Assembly (NCBI GenBank): GCA_963663945.1
Contig: OY760687.1
Location: forward strand, 1,674,001 to 1,738,000
Direction: 5' to 3'
Length of the DNA stretch: 64,000 nucleotides
From: Bin87 sp963663945
Lineage (GTDB): Bacteria; Chloroflexota; Dehalococcoidia; Lucifugimonadales; UBA3495
This document shows positions 24,302 through 32,022 of this stretch, piece after piece (the first letter of the stretch is position 1; every line of letters begins with the position of its first letter). The position numbers were made by a program, and so were the translations under genes. The notes beneath the pieces are model-generated. The model was given only the letters and a program-made list of their open reading frames with translations. It made no database searches and was not told the DNA's origin.

Positions 24302-24973
24302 CTACACTTCGTAATCGGCCACGTTGTCTGGAATGATCAGACGGGCGCCCGTGACTTCCTGCACTTCTTCGGGTGTCCAGCCGGGCGCGGCTTCGCGGAG
24401 CACCATCCCATCGGGGGTGGGTTCCATCACCGCCACGTCGGTCACCACCAGGGACACGCAGCCGCGGCCGGTGAGAGGGAAGTCGCACTCCTGGACCACC
24501 TTGGGGTTGCCGTTGCGGTCGTTGTGCTCCATGGCGACGATGACCTTGTCGGCCCCGGCGGCCAGGTCCATTGCGCCGCCGATGTTGCCGACACCGCGCT
24601 CGGGCAGCATCCAGTTCGCCAGGTCGCCGTTGGCCGACACCTGGTGGGCTCCCAGTACCGTGACGTCGACGTGTCCGCCGCGGATCATGGCAAACGCGTC
24701 GACGGAGGAGAAGTAGGCCATGCCGGGGACGGGCTGGAGGAACTGGCCGCCAGCGTTGATCAGGTCGATGTCCTCGCTTCCCTCCTCGGCCAGGGGGCCG
24801 CAGTTCAGCACGCCGCTCTCGCTGTGGTAGAAGACGACGCTTTCATCGTCCACGAACATGGAGACCAGCGTGGGTATCCCGATGCCGAGGTTGACGCAGG
24901 ACCCGGCGGGAAGTTCCTTCGCCACACGGATGGCGATGATGGCCCGGTCGAGGCGTTCTTTGTCTGCGGTCAT
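24302..24973 (-). CDS. Class I CoA-transferase subunit B (3-oxoacid type), intact active site
   Basis: A 223-residue beta subunit. It carries VNLGIGIPTLVSMF, the active-site Glu in SESGVLNCGP, then GGHVDVTVLGAHQVSANGDLANW, MDLAAGADKVIVAMEH and a C-terminal GARLII. In this family the Glu forms the covalent CoA thioester in transfer between acyl-CoA and a free acid. It starts 14 bases after the fused B'-A2 gene, with GGAG eight bases upstream. Its natural alpha partner should be the A2 domain of that fusion or the separate A1. The acid donor and acceptor are unknown; annotation as SCOT or as glutaconate or acetate CoA-transferase would be guesswork. Confidence 0.92.
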   Translation of the reverse strand: MTADKERLDRAIIAIRVAKELPAGSCVNLGIGIPTLVSMFVDDESVVFYHSESGVLNCGPLAEEGSEDIDLINAGGQFLQPVPGMAYFSSVDAFAMIRGGHVDVTVLGAHQVSANGDLANWMLPERGVGNIGGAMDLAAGADKVIVAMEHNDRNGNPKVVQECDFPLTGRGCVSLVVTDVAVMEPTPDGMVLREAAPGWTPEEVQEVTGARLIIPDNVADYEV

Positions 24974-24987
24974 GGCGGATACTCCGG

Positions 24988-26319
24988 TTATTCGTAGCCA
25001 GTGAAGACGTCCGGGCGTCGCACGATGCGCTGGACGAATATGCCGGGGGTGACCACCGCCTCCGGGTCCAGTTCGCCGGGCTGCACTATCTCGTCAACCT
25101 CAACCACCGTGACCCGCGCGCCCGGCGCCATCACCGCGTTGAAGTTGCGAGAGGTACCGCGATACACCAGGTTGCCCCGGGTGTCGGCCCGGTGGGCGCG
25201 GATCAAGGCAAAGTCGGCGCGAAGGCCCTGTTCCAGGATGTATTCCCGCCCGTCGATCACCCGGCTTTCCTTGCCCTCGGCGATGAGGGTTCCGGCGCCG
25301 GTTGGCGTGTAGAAGGCCTCGATGCCGGCGCCGCCGGCGCGCAGGCGCTCCGCCAGCGTCCCCTGGGGAACCAATTCGAGATCGACCTCGCCCCGTCGGT
25401 AGGCCAGCTCGAACTCCGACGGGCGCGAAACCGAGGGCGAGACCGGGAAGGACGCGATGGCTTTGGCGACCTGGCCGTTTTCCACCAGCACGCTGTGGTC
25501 GATGGCCGTATGGCCCGGGGGAGTGCCAAAGCTGACCACGCGGGCGATCCCGGCGGTGTTGCTGACGATGGTCAGGTTGCGGCTGCCGCGATCCCGGAGC
25601 GAGACGAGGAGGTAGTGGGCCATGCCACCGGGTCCGCCGAAGCCGTCGATGAAGACCGTGGCCCCGTCCGGCAGGTCTGCGATGGCGGAAGGTCCGTCGG
25701 CGTACACCTTGCTGGCCGGCTTGCCGGGAGGGATGGTGAAGTCCATCTCGCGGATGGCCGGTGCGACGGTCACGTCGGTTCCGGTGATGGCGCGCACGTC
25801 TTCGGCCGACCAGCCGGGGGCCACCTCGGACAGGGTGAGCCCGGCGTCGGCCACGCGAAACACGGCCGCGTCGGTGATGATGGTGTCGACGCAACGGACT
25901 CCATCGGGCGGCAATGTCAGGGTGTCAACGAGGTTGGCAGAGCCGTCAGCGCCGGTTTGTGGCAGCACAGCGACTACCCGGTGAGCGCCGGCCAGGTCGA
26001 CGAGACCGGCGTGCCCGAGTGGTCCGGGGTAGTCCGCAGCGTGATAGCCGGCGAAACTTCCGATGGAATCCACCTGCGCGGCCTGCAAAATCGATAGATC
26101 GACATGTCCGCCGCGTAGGGCTGCGCCGGCATCGGCAGCGTTGATGGGCAGGTTCGAAAGCGTCCCGCCCGCCCGCAGGAACCACACGCCCTTTTCTTCG
26201 GGGACGAGACCCGCTACGGCAATCGACCAGTCGCCGCTGACAGCCACCACTGAACCCGGAGCAATTTCGGCGGCTGCCCGTCGCGCCACACTTTGTACTT
26301 CCAATCTGGCAAGGGTCAT
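24988..26319 (-). CDS. Fusion of a degenerate CoA-transferase B domain with an A subunit
   Basis: A 443-residue protein. Residues about 1-205 are homologous to the B subunit (GGHVDLSILQAAQVDSIGSF, VDLAGAHRVVAVLPQ, TLSEVAPGWSAEDVRAITG) but the region of the catalytic Glu reads FLRAGGTLSNLP and about 20 following residues are missing, so this half should be inactive. Residues about 207-443 are a full A subunit (ATVFIDGFGGPGGMAHYLL, NLTIVSNTAGIARVVSFG, QGTLAERLRAGGAGIEAFYTPTGAGT, VTPGIFVQRIV). The order B then A is the reverse of natural A-B fusions such as mammalian SCOT. It fits a tandem A1-B1-A2-B2 operon in which B1 and A2 fused and B1 decayed. Confidence 0.9.
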   Translation of the reverse strand: MTLARLEVQSVARRAAAEIAPGSVVAVSGDWSIAVAGLVPEEKGVWFLRAGGTLSNLPINAADAGAALRGGHVDLSILQAAQVDSIGSFAGYHAADYPGPLGHAGLVDLAGAHRVVAVLPQTGADGSANLVDTLTLPPDGVRCVDTIITDAAVFRVADAGLTLSEVAPGWSAEDVRAITGTDVTVAPAIREMDFTIPPGKPASKVYADGPSAIADLPDGATVFIDGFGGPGGMAHYLLVSLRDRGSRNLTIVSNTAGIARVVSFGTPPGHTAIDHSVLVENGQVAKAIASFPVSPSVSRPSEFELAYRRGEVDLELVPQGTLAERLRAGGAGIEAFYTPTGAGTLIAEGKESRVIDGREYILEQGLRADFALIRAHRADTRGNLVYRGTSRNFNAVMAPGARVTVVEVDEIVQPGELDPEAVVTPGIFVQRIVRRPDVFTGYE

Positions 26320-26325
26320 GGTGGC

Positions 26326-27009
26326 CTATCCGACGGGCGCCGAGTTTGCCTGGACGATACGGTTGACGAAGATGCCCGGAGTGACTACCAGTTCGGGGTC
26401 GAGGCTGCCCGGTTCAACGACCTCGTCCACCTCCGCGATGGCGACGCGGGCGGCGGAAACTACGGCGGAGTTCCAGCCACGCTGGGCGCCGGCGTACACC
26501 AGGTTGCCCACGCCATCGGCGCGCGAGGCCCGGATCAACGCGAAATCCCCGCGCAGAGGGGGCTCAAACACGCATTCGACGCCGTTGACCACCCGGGTCT
26601 CCTTTCCCTCGGCGAAACGGGTGCCGATGCCCACCGGTAGGAAAACGCCTCCGATGCCGGCGCCGGCCGAGCGCAGGCGTTCCGCCAACGTTCCCCACGG
26701 AACCACTCCGACCTCCAGGTTGCCGGAGCGCCAAAGTTCGTGGACCATGTCATCCCTGCCCGAACCGAACGGGGCCGGCGAAATTATCCTGGAAACGCAG
26801 CCGGCAGCCACCAAACCGTGCAGAACCTCAGCCCCGTAGTATGTCGAGTCACAAACGCAGGTCAGATACCGGACGTTCCGGTCCGCCAATGCGGACACCA
26901 GAGCGGCCGGAGCATTGTCGCCGGAAACACCGCCGAGCAGTACGGTCGCGCCATCCGGTATGTCGGCAACGGCCGCCTGAGCGCTGTCGTATAATTTGCT
27001 GAATGCCAT
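26326..27009 (-). CDS. Class I CoA-transferase subunit A (A1)
   Basis: A 227-residue alpha subunit, first in the cluster. It shows DGATVLLGGVSGDNAPAALV at the CoA-binding Gly-rich loop, WGTLAERLRSAGAGIGGVF, FALIRASRADGVGNLVYAG and VTPGIFVNRIV. The second conserved block (NLTIVSN in typical members) is replaced by YLTCVCDSTYYGAE, so this copy is more diverged than A2. It is six bases upstream of the fused gene. A predicted promoter (TTATCA-16-TAAAAT) lies in the divergent spacer. Its B partner may be the inactive B' domain, the intact B2, or both. Confidence 0.9.
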   Translation of the reverse strand: MAFSKLYDSAQAAVADIPDGATVLLGGVSGDNAPAALVSALADRNVRYLTCVCDSTYYGAEVLHGLVAAGCVSRIISPAPFGSGRDDMVHELWRSGNLEVGVVPWGTLAERLRSAGAGIGGVFLPVGIGTRFAEGKETRVVNGVECVFEPPLRGDFALIRASRADGVGNLVYAGAQRGWNSAVVSAARVAIAEVDEVVEPGSLDPELVVTPGIFVNRIVQANSAPVG

Positions 27010-27033
27010 GGTAGGGTTCCGCGAGCGTTCGCC

Positions 27034-27061
27034 ATTTTAGCCCAATCCGCCGGCCTGATAA
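27034..27061 (-). promoter_or_regulatory. Possible promoter of the CoA-transferase cluster
   Basis: On the minus strand TTATCA (27056-27061), 16 bases and TAAAAT (27034-27039), about 25 bases before the A1 ATG. The -35 is a modest match. Confidence 0.4.
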
Positions 27062-27105
27062 AGCGACGCAGTTCGACCCGATTCATCCGTATTTCCGCTG
27101 ATCCA

Positions 27106-27888
27106 ATGCGCTACCAGACCATCAAGTGCGACCGGACCGGGTTTCAGGCGACGCTGACTTTGTCGCGCGTCGGCTCCGGCGTCACCATCGGCGAAACGAT
27201 GGCCGAAGAAATTTCCGACTGTTGCCGCGAGTTGTGCCTCCACGATGAGCTGCGGGTGGTGACAATTACCGGCGACGGTGACACGTTCGCCACGGGTCGC
27301 GAGCAATTGCCGGACGAATTGCAGGACGCGGATCCGGCGGAGCGCATGGCGTGGGTCAACCGGATGCGCGCTGCCGACGCCGTCGCCCGATTGCCCATGC
27401 CGGTATTGGCGGTTCTGAACGGCGACGCCATCGCCCACGGGTTGGAGATTGCCCTGGCCGCCGACCTGCGTATTGCGGCTGACGCCGCATGCCTGGGAGC
27501 GGGGGTGCCGGCGCGGGACGGGTTCCCGTTTGACGGGATGACGCAACGGTTGCCCAGGCTGGTTGGCCCGGCCCTGGCGCGGGACATGCTGCTGACGGGT
27601 CGAACACTGTCGGCTGCCGATGCGCTGGAGTTTGGGCTGGTGAACCGGATGGCGTCGCATGATGCGCTGGAGGCGACCGTGGGCGAGATCGCGGGGCAGA
27701 TCACTGCCGCTGCGCCCATTGCGGCGCGATACGCGAAAGAAGCGGTGATTGCCGCCGGTGACCTGTCTCTGGCCCAGGGGCTGCGGCTGGAAGCCGACCT
27801 GAGCATCATCCTGCAAAGCACCGACGACCGGGCCGAAGGTCTGCAGTCCTTCGCCGAAAAACGGGCGCCAAACTTTAGCGGGCGTTAG
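27106..27888 (+). CDS. Crotonase-family protein with atypical active site
   Basis: A 260-residue enoyl-CoA hydratase/isomerase superfamily protein. The first oxyanion strand (TFATGREQL) and LNGDAIAHGLEIALAADLRIAA, which includes the Glu equivalent to rat ECH Glu144, are present. The second catalytic block, usually PEVxLGxxPGxGG, reads LGAGVPARDGFPFDGMTQRL; the second Glu (rat Glu164) and the Gly-Gly are gone. A simple hydratase reaction is therefore doubtful; isomerase, hydrolase or lyase activity fits better. It is divergent from the CoA-transferase cluster and leads the run to the PHP protein, second crotonase, acyl-CoA synthetase and reductase. Confidence 0.85.
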   Translation: MRYQTIKCDRTGFQATLTLSRVGSGVTIGETMAEEISDCCRELCLHDELRVVTITGDGDTFATGREQLPDELQDADPAERMAWVNRMRAADAVARLPMPVLAVLNGDAIAHGLEIALAADLRIAADAACLGAGVPARDGFPFDGMTQRLPRLVGPALARDMLLTGRTLSAADALEFGLVNRMASHDALEATVGEIAGQITAAAPIAARYAKEAVIAAGDLSLAQGLRLEADLSIILQSTDDRAEGLQSFAEKRAPNFSGR

Positions 27889-27918
27889 GATAACTGGACG
27901 CTGAGGGAATGCGAGTTT

Positions 27919-28461
27919 ATGACCGTACGACTGGACATACACACCCATGTTGGCGAGATGTTCAACTTCCAGGAACCCACGCCGGAGATTGCGGAGACCG
28001 TGATCGCTCGCATCAAGGCAGCCGGGCTGGATGGCATCGCGGTCACCGACCACTGGCGCCGGGACTGGGGCATGGCGCTGCACCGGGTGGTGGAGCAGCA
28101 CTTTCCCAACGAGGTGATCATCATCCCCGGCCACGAGATCGACGTGCGCCCGGCGATCAGCCCATTCGACGAATACCATTGCACTGAGCTGTATCTGCCC
28201 GGCGGGCGGCTGTTTCGCACCTACTGCCACCCCGGGTATTACACACCCAACATCGTGATCGAGGATGGGGTCCACGGGATCGAGGTCGCCAACCACCACC
28301 ACGACTGGCACATTCGCCGTCCGGCGGCGGAACGGGTGGCCGAAGAGCACGATCTGCTGACATTCTCGGTGAGCGACGCCAACGTTCTGTCCGAGATCGG
28401 GGCGGGCAGCACCGAGGTGGACCTTGACGAAATGATGCGCCGGGCGATTCCGCTGGACTGA
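27919..28461 (+). CDS. PHP-domain metal-dependent phosphoesterase-like protein
   Basis: A 180-residue PHP-like protein. Metal-ligand motifs in order are LDIHTH, AVTDHW, IIPGHEIDV, TYCHPGY and SVSDAN, the pattern of the trinuclear PHP site with the last His replaced by Asn. PHP proteins of this size hydrolyse phosphoesters or nucleotides, but several are uncharacterised amidohydrolase-like enzymes, and no substrate can be assigned. It sits 30 bases after the first crotonase and four bases before the second, so it is within a CoA-dependent degradation operon. Confidence 0.82.
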   Translation: MTVRLDIHTHVGEMFNFQEPTPEIAETVIARIKAAGLDGIAVTDHWRRDWGMALHRVVEQHFPNEVIIIPGHEIDVRPAISPFDEYHCTELYLPGGRLFRTYCHPGYYTPNIVIEDGVHGIEVANHHHDWHIRRPAAERVAEEHDLLTFSVSDANVLSEIGAGSTEVDLDEMMRRAIPLD

Positions 28462-28465
28462 CCGA

Positions 28466-29197
28466 ATGAGCGACGCTTTTGGCACCATCATTTTCGAGAA
28501 GGAGGGCAGCGTCGCCCACCTGGCGCTGAACCGTCCGGATCGGCTGAATGCCTACTCGGTGGAGATGCGGGACGACTTTGCCGAGGCGCTGCACGCGGTG
28601 GCTGAAGACGAGGAAATCGGCGCGCTGCTGATCACCGGCAAGGGTCGAGCCTTCTGCGCCGGCGCCGACCTGAGCGAATTCGGTACCGCCCCGTCGCAGG
28701 TCATAGCCCGGAACGCGCGGTGGCAGCGCGACGTGTGGGGTCAACTGATCGGCCTGAACAAGCCAATAGTCGTGGCAGTCCACGGCTTCTGCATTGGTTC
28801 GGGCGTGGAGATCATGCTGCTGGGGGACCTGCGTATCGCGGCGGCGGATACGGTTTTCGCCTTGCCCGAGGTGCAGCTGGGCATGATTCCCGCCGCCGGC
28901 GGAAGCCAGACGCTGCCCGCAAACGTGGGCCCTTCTGTGGCGCTGGACCTGCTGTATACCGGGCGGCGGTTCGGCGCGAGGGAAGCGCTCGCCTACGGAA
29001 TGATCAGCCGGATGGCAGAGCCGGCAGAGTTGGAGCAGACGGCTCGGGAAATCGCGCAGGAACTGTCGGATCTGCCGGCGGGCTTTGCCGCGGCGATGAA
29101 GTCAGCGTGGGGTCTGGGCAGTGAAATTCCGCTCGACGCCGGGCTGGCTTTGGAACAGCGATTGGCAGCCACGGCCGCCGGGTTGTCCAGAGAGTAG
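28466..29197 (+). CDS. Enoyl-CoA hydratase/isomerase family protein
   Basis: A 243-residue crotonase with a complete hydratase-type active site: GRAFCAGADLSEF for the first oxyanion NH, GVEIMLLGDLRIAA with the first catalytic Glu and FALPEVQLGMIPAAGGSQTLP with the second Glu and Gly-Gly. It should add water across 2-enoyl-CoA or isomerise it in a beta-oxidation-like pathway. It starts four bases after the PHP gene and is followed 20 bases later by an acyl-CoA synthetase, so activation and hydration steps are co-encoded. The chain length or ring substrate is unknown. Confidence 0.93.
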   Translation: MSDAFGTIIFEKEGSVAHLALNRPDRLNAYSVEMRDDFAEALHAVAEDEEIGALLITGKGRAFCAGADLSEFGTAPSQVIARNARWQRDVWGQLIGLNKPIVVAVHGFCIGSGVEIMLLGDLRIAAADTVFALPEVQLGMIPAAGGSQTLPANVGPSVALDLLYTGRRFGAREALAYGMISRMAEPAELEQTAREIAQELSDLPAGFAAAMKSAWGLGSEIPLDAGLALEQRLAATAAGLSRE

Positions 29198-29217
29198 AAT
29201 TTGAGCATGGAGCAAGG

Positions 29218-30780
29218 ATGAACACCACCGAGTTTCTCATGATCGCGTCGGCGATTGTTCCCGAACGGACGGCCATCGTGTTCGACGGCGATCACATCAG
29301 TTTCGAGATGTTGCAGGAGCGGGTGAACCGCCTGGCCAACGCGATGTCCGAGCTGGGAATAGGCCAGGGCGACCGGGTCGCGGCGATGCAAACCAATTGC
29401 CACCACCTGATGGAGATTTACTTTGCCGCCGCGCAGCTGGATGCGATTTACGTGCCGATCAATTTCCGCGCCAAAGAGGACGAGTTGGCGATCATGCTGG
29501 GGATCGCGCAGCCCCATCTGCTGTTCCTGGGTGGGCGCTACCTGCCGCTGGTCCCGACGGACGGCTCAGTGCCCGCGGACCGCACCGTGATACTGGACGC
29601 GCCGGCGACGAACGGTGGTTATTCCTACGACGACCTGCTGGCCAATGCGGACCCGGAACAGCTCCACTTTCCGGAGGATGACGAAGACGCCACCACGGTG
29701 ATCATGTTCACGTCGGGCACCACGAGCGTACCCAAGGGAGCGCAGTTGACGCACGACAGTTTCGGCACCTTCCTGTTGACCAACGTGGAACCGGCCGACC
29801 CGGACGTCGAGGAAACCAACCTGCTCACCGTGCCGATGTATCACGTTGCGGGGTTACAGGCGGCCCTGGCGGCGGTTTTCGGAGGCCGAACGCTGGTGGT
29901 CATGCCACAGTTCGATGCCGAAGGGTGGATGCGCCTGGTGTCCGAACATCGGGCGAACCGGGCGATGCTGGTGCCGACCATGCTCAAGATGGTCATGGAC
30001 CATCCCCGGTTTCCGGATTACGACCTGTCGTCCCTGGGCGTCATCACCTATGGAGCCGCGCCGATGCCGCTGCCCGTGGTTCGCCAGGCCATCGACAACT
30101 TCCCCGGCACGCGTTTCATCAATGCCTTCGGCCAGACCGAAACGGCGTCGACGATCACGATGCTGCCACCTGACGACCACGTCCTGACCGGAACCGCTGA
30201 AGAGGTGGAGACCAAGTTGCGCCGGCTCACGTCGATCGGAAAGCCCCTGGACGACGTGGAGGTCATGATCGTCACGGAAGACGGCGACCCGGTCAACGGC
30301 GGCGAAGTGGGTGAGATCGTCGCCCGGGGCCCGCGCATGATGACCGGCTATTGGCGGCAGGACGATGCCACGCAGGATACGCTGAAGGGCGGTTGGCTCT
30401 ACACGGGGGACCTGGCCTGGCAGGACGGTGACGGCTACATCTACCTGGCCGGGAGGGCGAGGGACTTCATCAAGCGCGGTGGAGAGATGATCTCGCCCGA
30501 GGAAGTGGAGCTGGCGCTGGCCGAGCATCCGGGGGTGACCGAATCGGCGGTCATCGGTGTGCCCGACCTGGATTGGGGCGAAGAAGTCAAAGCAGTCGTG
30601 GTGGCGTCAGACCAGGCGGTCACCGAGCAGGAACTTATCGATTTTTGTCGGGACCGGCTGGCCGGATTCAAACGCCCGCGGTCAGTGGTGTTCGTGGACG
30701 AGTTGCCCAGAAACGTGATGGGAAAGGTACTGAAACGGGACCTGCGAGCGGAATTCGGTGACCCGGTCGCGGGATTGTGA
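29218..30780 (+). CDS. AMP-forming acyl-CoA synthetase
   Basis: A 520-residue member of the ANL superfamily, which forms acyl-AMP and then acyl-CoA. The P-loop-like motif is MFTSGTTSVPKGAQLTH, A5 is NAFGQTETAS, A7 includes WLYTGDLAWQDGDGYIYLAGRARDFIKRGG and the A10 Lys lies in PRNVMGKVLKRDLR. The substrate pocket does not allow an exact call; it resembles long-chain or cyclohexanecarboxylate-type synthetases. It is between the second crotonase and the reductase on the same strand. Spacing to the next gene is 31 bases, with GGAGGG there. Confidence 0.94.
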   Translation: MNTTEFLMIASAIVPERTAIVFDGDHISFEMLQERVNRLANAMSELGIGQGDRVAAMQTNCHHLMEIYFAAAQLDAIYVPINFRAKEDELAIMLGIAQPHLLFLGGRYLPLVPTDGSVPADRTVILDAPATNGGYSYDDLLANADPEQLHFPEDDEDATTVIMFTSGTTSVPKGAQLTHDSFGTFLLTNVEPADPDVEETNLLTVPMYHVAGLQAALAAVFGGRTLVVMPQFDAEGWMRLVSEHRANRAMLVPTMLKMVMDHPRFPDYDLSSLGVITYGAAPMPLPVVRQAIDNFPGTRFINAFGQTETASTITMLPPDDHVLTGTAEEVETKLRRLTSIGKPLDDVEVMIVTEDGDPVNGGEVGEIVARGPRMMTGYWRQDDATQDTLKGGWLYTGDLAWQDGDGYIYLAGRARDFIKRGGEMISPEEVELALAEHPGVTESAVIGVPDLDWGEEVKAVVVASDQAVTEQELIDFCRDRLAGFKRPRSVVFVDELPRNVMGKVLKRDLRAEFGDPVAGL

Positions 30781-30811
30781 ACGAAAACGGTGAGGCTCCG
30801 GAGGGAATGAC

Positions 30812-31747
30812 ATGGACATAGCGGTTATGGGAGCCGGCGGAGTCGGCGGATATTTCGGCGGCCTGCTGGCCCGGGCGGGTCACAACGTGTCGTTCATTGC
30901 CCGCGGGCGGCACCTGGAGGCGATCCGGTGCAACGGCCTGCGGGTCGAGAGCGGCAACGACGGCATCTTCACGGTTCCCGGCACAGCCACGGACGACCCG
31001 GCGTCGGTCGGCCCGCAGGATCTGGTCCTGTTTGCGGTGAAGATGTACGACAACGACGACGCGATACACGCCATCGCGCCCATGGTCGGCGCGGACACCA
31101 TTGTGCTCACGCTGCAGAACGGCATCGACAACGGGGAACGGTTGGTGGAAGCGTACGGTGCGGACCGGGTGATGATCGGTTCGGCCTACCTGGAAGGGCG
31201 GATCAGCGAACCCGGCGTGGTGACGCAGGGCGGACCCGGCGCAGCCTCCTTTGGTGAGCGCACCATTGGCATCAGCGAACGCGGCGAGCGGCTGTACCGG
31301 GTGTTTCGCGACGCCGGTTGGCGTGTTGACCTGCTGGAAAACATGACCGGCATGCTGTGGAAGAAGTTTGCGTACCTGTCGGGATCAGCCGGAGTGTGCG
31401 CGGCCACCGGCTGCGCGTATGGCGAACTCAGGACAGTGCCGGAGACCCGGGCCGCCATTGAAGCGGCTATCGCAGAGGCTCTGGCGGTTGGCGACGCGGC
31501 CGGCGCGCCGCTGGAGCCGGACTCTCTGGAATGGTCCATGAACGCGCTGGATAATTTTCCGGCAACGGGCATGGCGTCATTGGCCAAGGACTTCGCCGAG
31601 GGCCGGCCGGTGGAACTGGAAGGGCTGACCGGCGTCGTGATCCGCATGGGCCGAGAGCATGGGGTGCCCACCCCGGTTAACGATGCGCTGTACGCAGTGC
31701 TGAAGCCTCGCGCCAATCGGATTGAAGCGGATCTGAACCGAAGTTGA
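30812..31747 (+). CDS. Ketopantoate reductase (PanE/ApbA) family protein
   Basis: A 311-residue NADPH-dependent 2-dehydropantoate 2-reductase family protein. The Rossmann motif is VMGAGGVGGYFGGLLARAGH with an Arg following for NADPH, followed by LFAVKMYDNDDA, LTLQNGIDN and the catalytic-Lys block TGMLWKKFAYLSG, then ARPVELEGLTGVV-like FAEGRPVELEGL. Many PanE-like proteins in catabolic operons reduce other 2-oxoacids, and the context here (acyl-CoA metabolism, no other pantothenate genes) makes true pantothenate synthesis uncertain. It ends the operon before two hairpins. Confidence 0.88.
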   Translation: MDIAVMGAGGVGGYFGGLLARAGHNVSFIARGRHLEAIRCNGLRVESGNDGIFTVPGTATDDPASVGPQDLVLFAVKMYDNDDAIHAIAPMVGADTIVLTLQNGIDNGERLVEAYGADRVMIGSAYLEGRISEPGVVTQGGPGAASFGERTIGISERGERLYRVFRDAGWRVDLLENMTGMLWKKFAYLSGSAGVCAATGCAYGELRTVPETRAAIEAAIAEALAVGDAAGAPLEPDSLEWSMNALDNFPATGMASLAKDFAEGRPVELEGLTGVVIRMGREHGVPTPVNDALYAVLKPRANRIEADLNRS

Positions 31748-31762
31748 CACCCATCGCACGCC

Positions 31763-31783
31763 ACGACGTCAAACGGACGTCGT
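31763..31783 (+). terminator. Upstream hairpin after the reductase gene
   Basis: ACGACGTC and GACGTCGT form an 8-bp stem with a 5-base loop (AAACG), 16 bases after the stop codon. Only TATT follows, so it is a weak terminator on its own, ahead of the stronger one at 31805. Confidence 0.45.
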
Positions 31784-31804
31784 TATTGAGCCATGGATTA
31801 TTGG

Positions 31805-31830
31805 GCGCCGGTGCAAACCGGCGCTTTTGA
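31805..31830 (+). terminator. Rho-independent terminator of the acyl-CoA operon
   Basis: GCGCCGGT and ACCGGCGC form a perfect 8-bp stem with a GCAA tetraloop at 31805-31824, followed directly by TTTTGATTT. Confidence 0.88.
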
Positions 31831-31893
31831 TTTCAAAGATGCAGGTTACTTGCTGTATCTGATCCAGTAAAGCGCTTACGTTTTACGTAGTAT

Positions 31894-31909
31894 TGTGAAA
31901 AATATCACG
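31894..31909. promoter_or_regulatory. CRP/FNR-like operator in an AT-rich leader
   Basis: TGTGA-N6-TCACG at 31894-31909 differs by one base from the CRP consensus TGTGA-N6-TCACA. It lies in a markedly AT-rich 150-base stretch that must hold the promoter of the ABC importer; candidate -10 boxes are TAATAT (31923) and TGTAAT (31941). No regulator gene is adjacent. Confidence 0.45.
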
Positions 31910-32022
31910 TTAAATCATTCACTAATATGCATATTGGCTCTGTAATAAGGCATTGCTAGGCTTGCGCCCACTGAAGTCCGACAGCCGAGCGGAAAACGAC
32001 ATGCGTTTTTGCAGGGGGTAGT

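Noticed and set aside
27037..28491. 484-residue minus frame opposite the crotonase and PHP genes
   Set aside because: Spans two clear plus-strand genes and has no recognisable domains.
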